Positions 52,094-60,452 of a DNA stretch of 64,000 bases are shown piece after piece. The DNA comes from Acidobacteriota bacterium. Its GTDB lineage: Bacteria; Acidobacteriota; Terriglobia; Bryobacterales; Bryobacteraceae. Every line of letters begins with the position of its first letter. The stretch's first letter is position 1. The stretch lies in NCBI GenBank assembly GCA_017307505.1, contig JAFKEE010000047.1:1-64000 (forward strand), given 5' to 3'. The notes beneath the pieces are model-generated. The model saw nothing but the letters and a program-made list of their open reading frames with translations. It searched no databases and was not told where the DNA came from. A program made the translations under genes and the position numbers.

Positions 52094-54352
52094 ATGGAAC
52101 GCAGATCGTCCTGCATTTGTTCAGTAATGTGCTGCTGGCTCCTGCTCGGCTTGCCGGCAGGGGCCAGGACGGTTCCCGTCACCTGCGCCACCGAGCGCGG
52201 CAACTGGCTGGAAAAGCAGAACTTACACCGCATCAGCAATAACCGGAGGTTGAAAACGCAGGGCGCCCGCAAGGCGGCGGCGTTTCAGCAGGACTACGGC
52301 GACATTGCCGTGATAGACAACTCCGATGGTGTGGTGACCTCCCGCAATCCGTTCAATCTCCAGGGGAAAACACTGGAATTCATCCCGCTGCTCGGCAACT
52401 CCTCCCCCTATTCGTTCACGGTCCGCGCCGCGGAATATGACGCGGAGGCTGCTTCGTCGGGGCAGGTTCTGGCCGGGTTGGGCGATGACGACGCGATCGC
52501 GGTCGACCTGCCTATTTCCGTGCCCTTCTATGGCACTCTGCGCAACCGAATGTTCGTGCATTCCGACGGCAATGTGACGTTTGAACAGCCGGAATTCGCT
52601 TCAGCCGCCCGCAGCCTGGGCCGGCTGGCCTCCGGCCCGCCGCGGCTCGCCGCCCTGTTCGATGACCTGGATCCCACGCAGACCAACTGCGACGTCCGGG
52701 TCTGGACCGGCACCGACCACCTGGTCGTCACCTGGCGCAATGTGCCGGAGTATAGCGACTTCGGCATCGGAGCCCGGCAGACGTTCCAGCTCGCCCTCTG
52801 GACCAACGGCCACATCACCTTTACCTACCAGCAGGTAGCGGCGAATGAAGTGGTGACCGGGATCTCGCCCGGCTACCTCTCCGGCGAGACGGAAGTGGTT
52901 TCCTTCCTGAACGATACCAGCAGTTTCTACGGCTTCACCGTAGCCGAGCGGTTTGGCACCGCCCAGGATGTGGACATTGTCCGCGTGGCCCAGCGGTTCT
53001 TCCAGACCCACGAAGACGCCTACGATTACCTGGCGATCTTCAACACCTTGGGGATTCCGGCCGCCTCCGGTGCGCTGGCCTATGAGACCACGGTGCGCAG
53101 CCTGCGGCAGGGGATCGGGGACACGCCGGTGTGGGCCGGCGACAGCTACGGCTCGGCGCACCGCCTGCAAGCTGTTCTTAACATGGGCCCACTCCGCCAG
53201 TATCCGGCGGATCCGTATGCCCGGGTGGGCGGCCGCGGAGCCATCACCGGCGACAACACCATGACGCTGATCGGCCACGAGACCGGCCACCTCTTCCTGG
53301 CCCTGGCCAGCATTCGGGATCCACTGAACCCGCTCGCCCGGCCGATGCTGGGTACGCAGAACGCCCATTGGAGCTTCAACTTCAACTCGGAGGCATCGCT
53401 GTTGGAGGGCAACCGGATCCTGGACAACGGCCCCGGCGCCACCAACCGCTTCCTGACCGTGGCGACCGTGGAGGGCTACTCCCCGCTGGATCAATACCTG
53501 ATGGGGTTCCGTTCGCCCTCCGAAGTGCCGGCCACATTTTTGGTGAAGGGCAGCCAGTATTCGAACTCGACCTTCCCGCAAGTGGGGCTCTCGATTCGCG
53601 GCGACCGCCAGGACATCAGTGTGGACGACGTGATTGCCGCGGAGGGGCAGCGGATTCCGGATCACACGGTCGCGCAGCGCTACTACCGGACGGCGTTTAT
53701 CATGATTGTCCCGGAAGGCTTGACGCCGAAAGCGGAAGATCTCGCTCAGCTCGAGACCTACCGGGCGGAGTTTGAGCGCTACTACCCCACCGCGGCAGGC
53801 CAGCGGGCCTCGATCGACGCCAAACTGCGCGGCATGATGCGGCTTTCGGTCTGGCCGGCGGCCGGTGTGGTGGCGGGGCAGACAGCCAAGGCGAGCATTT
53901 CGCTGGGCAGTCCGGCCGGCGAGGATCTGCCCATCGTGTTGACCCGATCGGCGGACGTCCTTCAGGCGCCGGATTCGGTGGTGATCCCCAAGGGTGCCTT
54001 GTCGGTGGAGTTCCCGATCGCCGGGCTGGCGCCGGGCGTGGCGGACCTGACCGCCAGGGCAGGCGACAGCCGCCACGAGGACTCAGTGGCGCGGGTGGCG
54101 GTCCAGGCGGCGCCCTCCGATGTGCGGCTGGTGAAGTACTACCAGGAAGGAACGCTGCTGGTGCTCAAGGTGACGGATCGCAACGAGCTTCCTTACCTGG
54201 GGGTCAAGGTTGTGGTGGACGGGTCGGACCTGGATTTGCGTTCGGACGACAACGGCTGGATCTGGCTGACGTGGGATCCCACCAAACCGTTGTCGGCTCA
54301 GGTGGATGGCGCGCCCTCTACGAAGCTGGTTGTGCCGGCAGTAACTCCATAA
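52094..54352 (+). CDS. secreted HExxH protein with nidogen-like region
   Basis: A 752-residue exported protein. After a signal peptide (about 1-24), a nidogen-like region (about 125-260) contains FVHSDGNVTFEQPEF and RLAALFDDLDPTQ. Around residue 395 is LIGHETGHLFLAL, an HExxH zinc-site motif (His395, Glu396, His399), so a metallopeptidase is likely. The C-terminal part (about 595-752) looks like two Ig-type modules (AAGVVAGQTAKASISLGSPA; LKVTDRNELPYLGVKVVVDG). I recognise related proteins in acidobacteria but no named peptidase family. The gene's end overlaps the convergent Cas6-like gene by 35 bases. Confidence 0.75.
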   Translation: MERRSSCICSVMCCWLLLGLPAGARTVPVTCATERGNWLEKQNLHRISNNRRLKTQGARKAAAFQQDYGDIAVIDNSDGVVTSRNPFNLQGKTLEFIPLLGNSSPYSFTVRAAEYDAEAASSGQVLAGLGDDDAIAVDLPISVPFYGTLRNRMFVHSDGNVTFEQPEFASAARSLGRLASGPPRLAALFDDLDPTQTNCDVRVWTGTDHLVVTWRNVPEYSDFGIGARQTFQLALWTNGHITFTYQQVAANEVVTGISPGYLSGETEVVSFLNDTSSFYGFTVAERFGTAQDVDIVRVAQRFFQTHEDAYDYLAIFNTLGIPAASGALAYETTVRSLRQGIGDTPVWAGDSYGSAHRLQAVLNMGPLRQYPADPYARVGGRGAITGDNTMTLIGHETGHLFLALASIRDPLNPLARPMLGTQNAHWSFNFNSEASLLEGNRILDNGPGATNRFLTVATVEGYSPLDQYLMGFRSPSEVPATFLVKGSQYSNSTFPQVGLSIRGDRQDISVDDVIAAEGQRIPDHTVAQRYYRTAFIMIVPEGLTPKAEDLAQLETYRAEFERYYPTAAGQRASIDAKLRGMMRLSVWPAAGVVAGQTAKASISLGSPAGEDLPIVLTRSADVLQAPDSVVIPKGALSVEFPIAGLAPGVADLTARAGDSRHEDSVARVAVQAAPSDVRLVKYYQEGTLLVLKVTDRNELPYLGVKVVVDGSDLDLRSDDNGWIWLTWDPTKPLSAQVDGAPSTKLVVPAVTP

Positions 54353-55133
54353 CCCCTTTGCCCCAGACGGTTTGGCGGCCGATGCCGGTCCAGGCGGCGG
54401 CCTCCAGCCAGGGCAGGAAAGGCGTCAGCGCGCCTTCATAGGCAGCCCAGCCGGTGAAACCGCCCAGCGGGTGAATCTGGCCCGACCGCGTGCTGTGCCG
54501 CTGGGCCCGGTGCCATTCCAGCAAGCCGCCTGTGCAATGGACGGCATGGGCCTGGTTCACCAGTTCGCGGAAGTCGAACTCGAGCGGGCCCCCGCCATAG
54601 AAGGTGCGCAGAGCGGAGATGCGCTCACAGGCGCGGGCGAGGAGGATCGGGAATGGGGGCGGCTCGGGTCCGGTGTGTGGTTTCAACTCGGTAGGAGTGA
54701 CAAACAACACCTGTCGTTTTTCCGGTCCGGCCGGAGCACCGCTAAACGACACCTGTTGTTTTTCAACCTCTGGAGCCAGGTTCAGTCTCACGGAGCCGGT
54801 CTTCCACTCCAGGACTTCCAGCCAGTCCAGGCCCTGGAAGGCAGTTTGGAACGGGGCGGGATCCTGCGTGAACAGGTGGAGGTTGAGGGAGAAGCCGGCG
54901 CCGGCCTCGAGTTCCTGTCCATCGAGGTGATGGCAGCGGAGGGCAAACGGGCGCGGCCGGTCGCGCAGGCCGCTGGGACCGATTGAGGATACCGGACGAA
55001 AGAGTTCTTCTGGAAGCTGAAAGCCAAGGGCGCCGCGGAAGCGGTTGGCGGCGGGTGTGGGGAAACTCAGGCGCTGGCGGGCGGAAAGAGAAAGGCGGCA
55101 GACCAGGATGTTGAGATCCAGGCCTGCCGCCAT
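54318..55133 (-). CDS. Cas6-like RAMP endoribonuclease, orphan
   Basis: A 271-residue protein with the C-terminal pattern of the Cas6 family that processes precursor crRNA: HPLGGFTGWAAYEGALTPFL, then the Gly-rich loop AAAWTGIGRQTVWGKGVMEL. The N-terminal half has a RAMP-like strand-helix arrangement (FRGALGFQLP). A central 30-residue insertion contains a near repeat, EKQQVSFS and EKRQVLFV. No CRISPR repeats or other cas genes occur in this window. The ATG at 55133 is chosen because it starts just after the stop of the NHL gene upstream; the frame itself is open further. It is probably co-transcribed with that gene. Confidence 0.78.
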   Translation of the reverse strand: MAAGLDLNILVCRLSLSARQRLSFPTPAANRFRGALGFQLPEELFRPVSSIGPSGLRDRPRPFALRCHHLDGQELEAGAGFSLNLHLFTQDPAPFQTAFQGLDWLEVLEWKTGSVRLNLAPEVEKQQVSFSGAPAGPEKRQVLFVTPTELKPHTGPEPPPFPILLARACERISALRTFYGGGPLEFDFRELVNQAHAVHCTGGLLEWHRAQRHSTRSGQIHPLGGFTGWAAYEGALTPFLPWLEAAAWTGIGRQTVWGKGVMELLPAQPAS

Positions 55134-55150
55134 GAGGAGTACCGCTCCGT

Positions 55151-58100
55151 CTACCGGGTCACAACCACCCAGGGCCGCACTTGGATCGTGGAAGATCCAG
55201 GAGGAATGAGGGTGGGCGTGCTCTTGTAGAGCATATTGACCGTGTAGGTACCCGCCGAGAGCACAGTGGGCACTTTGAACTTGACGCGCCACTGTCCCGG
55301 GAGATACGGATCGAGGGTCGAAGAGATGACCTGAGCTTCCAGAGCGGAGCCGCTGGTGCTCAACAGGAACACTCGGACGTCCCCAGGGACAGGGACATCG
55401 GTGCCCGGCGCGGTGCCATCATCGGGAAGGCCGTCAAAGTTGCCATAGCCGGTGAGAATGACGGTCAGTTCCTGATCGATCCTGGCGGGCGCGGATCCGG
55501 AATTCACAGAGCCATCCTGATTGAAGGCCTTCGCCGCTCCCTGAGTGTAGAGTCCATCGGCCTGGAAGAGAATCCCGGGTGAGATGGGGGACATCGAGAT
55601 GCGGTCAAAGCCCAGAATCTGACCCGTGCTGACCTGGCGAACCAGGAAATCGGCGGTGCCGCTGGGCGGCGCCGATTTGGGCACGATGAGATTCACCGTA
55701 TCGGCGGCCACCTTGTTGAGCGGGGCGTTGACCCCATTCACCAGCACTTCGACGTCACCCAGGTTGGTGGGCAGCGGGACGGCGGAAGCAGTTGCCGGAT
55801 CGGTTGCGAGGGTTGCTCCCTGAACACGCAGCAGGCCCATCATGGCCGGGGAGATCCGGCTGAAGCCGTTGGCGGCGTTGACGACGGAGAGCCTGGGGAA
55901 GTACATGGTCAGGCGGTTGGCCGAATCGAGAACCATCGGATTCCCGTTGCGGTCGAGCACGATGCCGCGCGGACCAAACACCTGGAAGTTGAAGTTGGAG
56001 ACGATGTTGCCCGTGCCGAGCATTTCGCCGTAGCTGGGGAAGCGCAGGACGCGGCTAAAGCTGCTGGACTCGGCCACCCAGATCGCTTCCGTTTTAGGGT
56101 CGACCGTCACGCTGATCGGGACACCCACGGCGGAACTGGGCAGGACGAACTGGGAAGGCAGGCCATCCGCGTAGGCGTTATTGATGTCATCCCAGATCTG
56201 GATCCGGGAGTTTCCGGTGTCCGCAACGAAGAGGCGGCCGAAGCTATCGACGGCGATGCCGCGCGGCGAATTCAGCTGCTCTGCCAGATTGCCGGCGGTG
56301 CCGGTGGAGCCGTCGGCCTGGCCGAAGACGATATCGGCGCTCTGTCCGCTGACCGAGGGCTGCTTGATAAGCAGTACCCGGTGCAGGCCGAGGTCCCCGA
56401 CGGCGAGGTTGCCCTCGGGCGTAAAGGCCAGGCTGTTGGGCAGGTACATGCGATCGCGGGTGATCTGCGTGGCGGCGGCCGAATTGAAATCGGGCGCGCC
56501 GAGGACCAGATCGGGGGTCAGCAGGCCGTCGGTGCGGTCGAAGGGGTTCGGAAAACGCAGGACGCGGCCGTTGCCCGTGTCGGCCACCCAAACGTTGCCG
56601 AGTGAGTCCACTTTCACGTCGCCCGGCAGGTAGAGTCCGGTGGGCGTCGGGGTGGCGGCGTTATTGGTGGGCGAATTGATCAGGCTGCGGTAGGAGTCGA
56701 CCTGGCCCAGGATGAAATCGGCGTGGTTGCCGTTGTTGAAGCTGCGCGCGTCAGCAAAGCAGAGGATACGGTTGTTGCCCGTATCCGCAATGTACAGGTG
56801 AGGCACCTGCGACACGCGATCGATGGCCATGGAGGGTCCGAGGGTGACACCGGTGTTCGGCACGGTGCCGGCGGAAAACTCCGAGCCTTCGATATAGTTG
56901 GCGGCGCGGAAAGCGAAGTCGAGCTGGCCCAGGACGCGGCTGGCCGGACCGAACACGCGGGCGCCGGCATCGTAGGGCCGCGCGGTCACGCGATTGTTCC
57001 CAACCTCGGCCAGGAAGAGCTCCCCGTTGGCAAAGGTGCCGGAGATGGGGTAGTTGAAGCCGCCGGTATTGGGTTCGGTGTAGTCGTAAGTGTTCTGGGA
57101 GCGCGAGTTGAAGTCGTTCTGGCCGTACACGTTGGTCATGTGCGGAGAGAACACGCCATTGGGCAGATCCTCAGCCGGCCAGGCGGTGGGAGGATCGTAG
57201 CGGACGATGCGGTTGTTCAGGGAATCGACTACAAAGAGGTTCTCGCCGATGCAGAAGAGTCCGCGGGGACCGCCGGCGAAGATGTAGTTCGCGGCACTGG
57301 TGCCGGTGACGTTGAACCCGAAGGTGAGGTCATTCACAACCGGAGGAGGATTGGAGCCTTTGACGGCGGCGTAGATCCCCAGAATGCGGGCCGCGGTCTT
57401 GCCATTGGAGAATGGGGGCCCCCAGACGAGCACGCGGGCCAGATCGTCGGCAAAGTACAGATTGCCGTTGGAATCGAAGGCGAGAGGGCCGCCAAAGCGG
57501 ATGGAGGTCTTGTTGATCTGGTCGGTGGTGCTGCTGTAGCGTCCGGCGTTGGCCACGGCGGAGGTGAAATCGGTCTGACCGAGGACGAGGTTGGCCGCCA
57601 CGGCGGCGGCTCCGCCGCCTACGTTGGAAGAACCTGTCACATCGCCGGCCGCGTACCGCAGGATGCGGTGATTGCCGGAGTCGGCCAGCCAGAGGTTGCC
57701 CTCGCCGTCGACCGCCATGCCGGCGGTCTGAATGCCGCCCGAACCCAGGTTCGTCTTAATGGTGCTAGCGGTGGGGAGAGCGTTGGCGACCGTGCTCTGA
57801 TTCGCAAGATTCGACTTCAGATCCGGCTGCCCGATCACCAGATCGGGGGTGATGGCATTGCCGGCGTCGAGCGCTTCAAAGGGCCGGCGGAAGCGGAGGA
57901 TGCGGTTGTTGCCGGCATCCATGACGAACAGGTAATCGCCATTGATGACGATCGAACTCGGCGCGCGAAGCCCCCCGCCGTAGTCCTTGATCGCCTGGAC
58001 GTCGTAGACGTTGGTGGCGCTTTCCGAGATGCGGTAGCCCGCGCCGTACGGGACGGCGGAGTCGAAATCCTTCTGGCCGATAACGAGGTCGGCCGGAGCG

Positions 58101-58402
58101 CCATTGGTAAAGCCCACAGAGTCGCGCCAGCCGAGGACCCGGTTATTGCCGGTGTCGGCCACGTAAACGGGCGCGGGGGCGGTAGAGGTATCAACTGCGA
58201 CGGAATAGGGCGAGTAAAGCGATTTGGCCTTTGTCCGGTTAGGCGCGGAACTGGGCGGATAAAGCATCTCTCCCACGCGCGTGGGGAGGAATGCCTGACC
58301 GAATATTTTCGTGGGCTTTGTGTTGAAAACGACCTGAGCCGAGGCGTGTACTCCGAGACTGGCCAGGAGGCCCAAAGTTGCGAACAAGTGTCTGATTTTC
58401 AT
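55151..58402 (-). CDS. secreted NHL-repeat protein with TIGR03437-like C-terminus
   Basis: A roughly 1083-residue exported protein with a signal peptide (about 1-22). Most of its length is NHL-type propeller repeats; each blade carries a motif like YVADTGNNRVLGW, VMDAGNNRILRF, LADSGNHRILRY, VDSLNNRIVRY, IADTGNNRILCF, VADTGNGRVLRF or VADTGNSRIQIW. The C-terminal 230 residues resemble the TIGR03437 domain frequent in Bryobacterales (VEVLVNGVNAPLNKVAADTV, then VILTGYGNF, then LSAGTYTVNML). Likely a surface or secreted binding protein. The Cas6-like gene follows after 17 bases. Ligand unknown. Confidence 0.87.
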   Translation of the reverse strand: MKIRHLFATLGLLASLGVHASAQVVFNTKPTKIFGQAFLPTRVGEMLYPPSSAPNRTKAKSLYSPYSVAVDTSTAPAPVYVADTGNNRVLGWRDSVGFTNGAPADLVIGQKDFDSAVPYGAGYRISESATNVYDVQAIKDYGGGLRAPSSIVINGDYLFVMDAGNNRILRFRRPFEALDAGNAITPDLVIGQPDLKSNLANQSTVANALPTASTIKTNLGSGGIQTAGMAVDGEGNLWLADSGNHRILRYAAGDVTGSSNVGGGAAAVAANLVLGQTDFTSAVANAGRYSSTTDQINKTSIRFGGPLAFDSNGNLYFADDLARVLVWGPPFSNGKTAARILGIYAAVKGSNPPPVVNDLTFGFNVTGTSAANYIFAGGPRGLFCIGENLFVVDSLNNRIVRYDPPTAWPAEDLPNGVFSPHMTNVYGQNDFNSRSQNTYDYTEPNTGGFNYPISGTFANGELFLAEVGNNRVTARPYDAGARVFGPASRVLGQLDFAFRAANYIEGSEFSAGTVPNTGVTLGPSMAIDRVSQVPHLYIADTGNNRILCFADARSFNNGNHADFILGQVDSYRSLINSPTNNAATPTPTGLYLPGDVKVDSLGNVWVADTGNGRVLRFPNPFDRTDGLLTPDLVLGAPDFNSAAATQITRDRMYLPNSLAFTPEGNLAVGDLGLHRVLLIKQPSVSGQSADIVFGQADGSTGTAGNLAEQLNSPRGIAVDSFGRLFVADTGNSRIQIWDDINNAYADGLPSQFVLPSSAVGVPISVTVDPKTEAIWVAESSSFSRVLRFPSYGEMLGTGNIVSNFNFQVFGPRGIVLDRNGNPMVLDSANRLTMYFPRLSVVNAANGFSRISPAMMGLLRVQGATLATDPATASAVPLPTNLGDVEVLVNGVNAPLNKVAADTVNLIVPKSAPPSGTADFLVRQVSTGQILGFDRISMSPISPGILFQADGLYTQGAAKAFNQDGSVNSGSAPARIDQELTVILTGYGNFDGLPDDGTAPGTDVPVPGDVRVFLLSTSGSALEAQVISSTLDPYLPGQWRVKFKVPTVLSAGTYTVNMLYKSTPTLIPPGSSTIQVRPWVVVTR

Positions 58403-58505
58403 TATCTTAGTAGCGGAGTACGCAGCTCCGCCTTTGTACACCATAACATGCATGAACCATCAATACCAGTAGGCCTGTACACTAGAACTGGTCAATACCC
58501 GCTTG

Positions 58506-59357
58506 ATGGTAAACTCGGATTTGCCCCTTCGAGCTGAAATCCGGCGTAAGCCCAGAGTTTGCGCCGTCAGTTACTTGAACACTGCGCCCCTGGTCTGGGG
58601 TGCGGTCAATGGTCCTCAACGAGGACGACTCGACCTGACATTTGCAGTGCCCTCCATCTGCGCCGACCGGGTGGCGGAAGGCGACGCCGACATTGGCCTG
58701 GTTCCGGCCATCGAGATGGCGCGGCATGGATTGGAGTGGATCCCGATCGGGATTGCCTGCCGCGGCCCGGTGCGCAGCATCCTGCTGATCTCGGACCGCC
58801 CGTTCGAAGAGATCAGGACGCTGGCCGTGGATTCCGGTTCCCGGACGTCCGTGCAACTGGCGCGCATCATTCTCGCCCGCAAGTACGGCGTCACCCCAAC
58901 GCTGATCGCCATGGATCCGGACCTGTTGGGCATGCTGGAGGTCGCGGACGCGGCGCTGATCATCGGCGATGCGGCGCTGGCCCTGGATCCGGCCGAAATT
59001 GACATGCCCTGCCTGGATCTGGGCGAGGAGTGGGTGGAGATGACCGGCCTGCCGTTCGTCTTCGCGGCGTGGTCCGGGCGGAAAGAGAACCTCACGCCAG
59101 AGCTCACGCAGATCCTGAAAGACTCCTGTCTGTACGGATTGGGTCAGTTAGACACTATCATTGAAGAAGAGGCGGACCGCCGGGGCTTTTCCGAGGATCT
59201 GGTGCACCAATACCTGACGCGGAATATCTGTTTCCAGTTCGGAGACGAGGAGGCTGCCGGTCTGGCTCTCTATCTGGAGTATGCACGGGCATTGGACAGC
59301 GCGACGGAGGCCGTGACGGAGGCAGGAATCCATGATCAAACCACAGGAAGCCGTTGA
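58506..59357 (+). CDS. mqnA: chorismate dehydratase (futalosine menaquinone pathway)
   Basis: A 283-residue periplasmic-binding-protein-fold enzyme. It converts chorismate to 3-[(1-carboxyvinyl)oxy]benzoate, the first step of futalosine-dependent menaquinone synthesis. Diagnostic sequence: VCAVSYLNTAPLVWG at the N-terminus, ADRVAEGDADIGLVPAIEMA, CRGPVRSILLISDRPFEEIR, LAVDSGSRTSVQLARIIL, IIGDAALALD and GLPFVFAAWSG. The ATG at 58506 is used; a TTG directly before it is possible. The 3' end overlaps mqnC by 26 bases. The two form a likely operon. Confidence 0.94.
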   Translation: MVNSDLPLRAEIRRKPRVCAVSYLNTAPLVWGAVNGPQRGRLDLTFAVPSICADRVAEGDADIGLVPAIEMARHGLEWIPIGIACRGPVRSILLISDRPFEEIRTLAVDSGSRTSVQLARIILARKYGVTPTLIAMDPDLLGMLEVADAALIIGDAALALDPAEIDMPCLDLGEEWVEMTGLPFVFAAWSGRKENLTPELTQILKDSCLYGLGQLDTIIEEEADRRGFSEDLVHQYLTRNICFQFGDEEAAGLALYLEYARALDSATEAVTEAGIHDQTTGSR

Positions 59358-60366
59358 TCTTTTTGCGAGTGACGACCTGATCGGGATCGGCATGGCGGCC
59401 GACGCCGTGCGGCGCAAGCTACACCCGGAAGGGGTAGTGACCTACATCATCGACCGGAACATCAACTACACAAACTTCTGCACGGAGTACTGCAGCTTCT
59501 GCGCGTTCTACCGGCCGATGGGGCACAACGAAGGGTATGTGCTGCCCATCGAGACGATCCTCGACAAGATCCAGGAGACGGTGGACCTGGGCGGGACGGG
59601 CGTCCTGATGCAGGGCGGCCTGAACCCGGACCTGAAGATCGAGTGGTATGAGGACATGCTGCGGGCGATCAAGGTGCGGTTCCCGCAGGTCTGGCTGCAC
59701 TGCTTCTCTGCCCCGGAGATCACCTGCATCGCGGAAGTGAGCGGGCTGAATCTGCGGGATACGATTGCGCGGCTGCGGGACGCGGGTTTGGATTCGATCC
59801 CGGGCGGCGGCGCGGAGATTCTGCACGACGATGTGAGGAAGCGCATCAGCCGCCTGAAGTGCGGCGTGGACGAGTGGGTGGCGGTGCACAAGACAGCGCA
59901 CCAGTTGGGGATGCGGACCACCGCGACGATGATGTTCGGCTGCGGCGAGACGCTGGAGCAGCGCGTGCACCATCTGGAGATCGTGCGTCAGATCCAGGAT
60001 GAGACGGGCGGCTTTACCGCCTTCATTCCGTGGTCGTTCCAGCGCGAGAACACGTCGCTGGGCCGGTTTGTGAAAGAAGAAGCGACAGGCGTCGAGTATC
60101 TGAAGACGCTGGCGATCTCACGGCTCTATCTCCAAAACATCCTGAATGTTCAGTCTTCGTGGGTGACGCAGGGTTTGAAGACCTGCCAGGTGGGATTGAA
60201 GTTCGGCGGCAACGACGTCGGCAGCATCATGATCGAAGAGAACGTGGTGAGTGCGGCGGGCGCCAGGAATAAGGCCTCGGAAGAAGAGCTGCGGCGGATC
60301 ATCCGCGGAGCGGGTTTTGTGCCGAAACAGCGGGACACGCTGTACCGGACTTACTTCCTGAACTAA
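59332..60366 (+). CDS. mqnC: cyclic dehypoxanthinyl futalosine synthase
   Basis: A 344-residue radical-SAM enzyme that cyclises dehypoxanthinyl futalosine in menaquinone biosynthesis. The iron-sulphur motif is CTEYCSFC (Cys50, Cys54, Cys57). Other conserved segments are LMQGGLNPDLKIEWYEDMLR, GLDSIPGGGAEI, TTATMMFGCGET and FTAFIPWSFQ. Length and arrangement are typical of MqnC. The start overlaps the end of mqnA, indicating coupling. A strong hairpin terminator follows at 60392-60425. Confidence 0.96.
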   Translation: MIKPQEAVDLFASDDLIGIGMAADAVRRKLHPEGVVTYIIDRNINYTNFCTEYCSFCAFYRPMGHNEGYVLPIETILDKIQETVDLGGTGVLMQGGLNPDLKIEWYEDMLRAIKVRFPQVWLHCFSAPEITCIAEVSGLNLRDTIARLRDAGLDSIPGGGAEILHDDVRKRISRLKCGVDEWVAVHKTAHQLGMRTTATMMFGCGETLEQRVHHLEIVRQIQDETGGFTAFIPWSFQRENTSLGRFVKEEATGVEYLKTLAISRLYLQNILNVQSSWVTQGLKTCQVGLKFGGNDVGSIMIEENVVSAAGARNKASEEELRRIIRGAGFVPKQRDTLYRTYFLN

Positions 60367-60391
60367 CCCATTACACACACCGGAAAACTCC

Positions 60392-60425
60392 AAAAGGGCG
60401 GCGCGAAAGCGGCCGCCCTTTTTGC
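60392..60425. terminator. bidirectional intrinsic terminator between convergent genes
   Basis: AAAAGGGCGGC on the left pairs with GCCGCCCTTTTT on the right around a GAAA-centred loop. T-runs lie on either side (AAAA reads as TTTT on the minus strand), so it can end both the mqnAC transcript and the convergent IPT-repeat gene transcript. Confidence 0.9.
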
Positions 60426-60452
60426 ATCCTCCAGGTGGGTAGATCGATAAAA

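Noticed and set aside
52601-54076. 491-codon minus-strand frame across the HExxH protein gene
   Set aside because: Shadow frame, extremely His/Arg/Gln-rich, while the plus strand has a signal peptide and domain motifs.
56723-58537. 604-codon plus-strand open frame antisense to the NHL-repeat gene
   Set aside because: Its periodic Gly/Val/Asp-rich sequence reflects the NHL repeats read backwards; no ribosome binding site or family.
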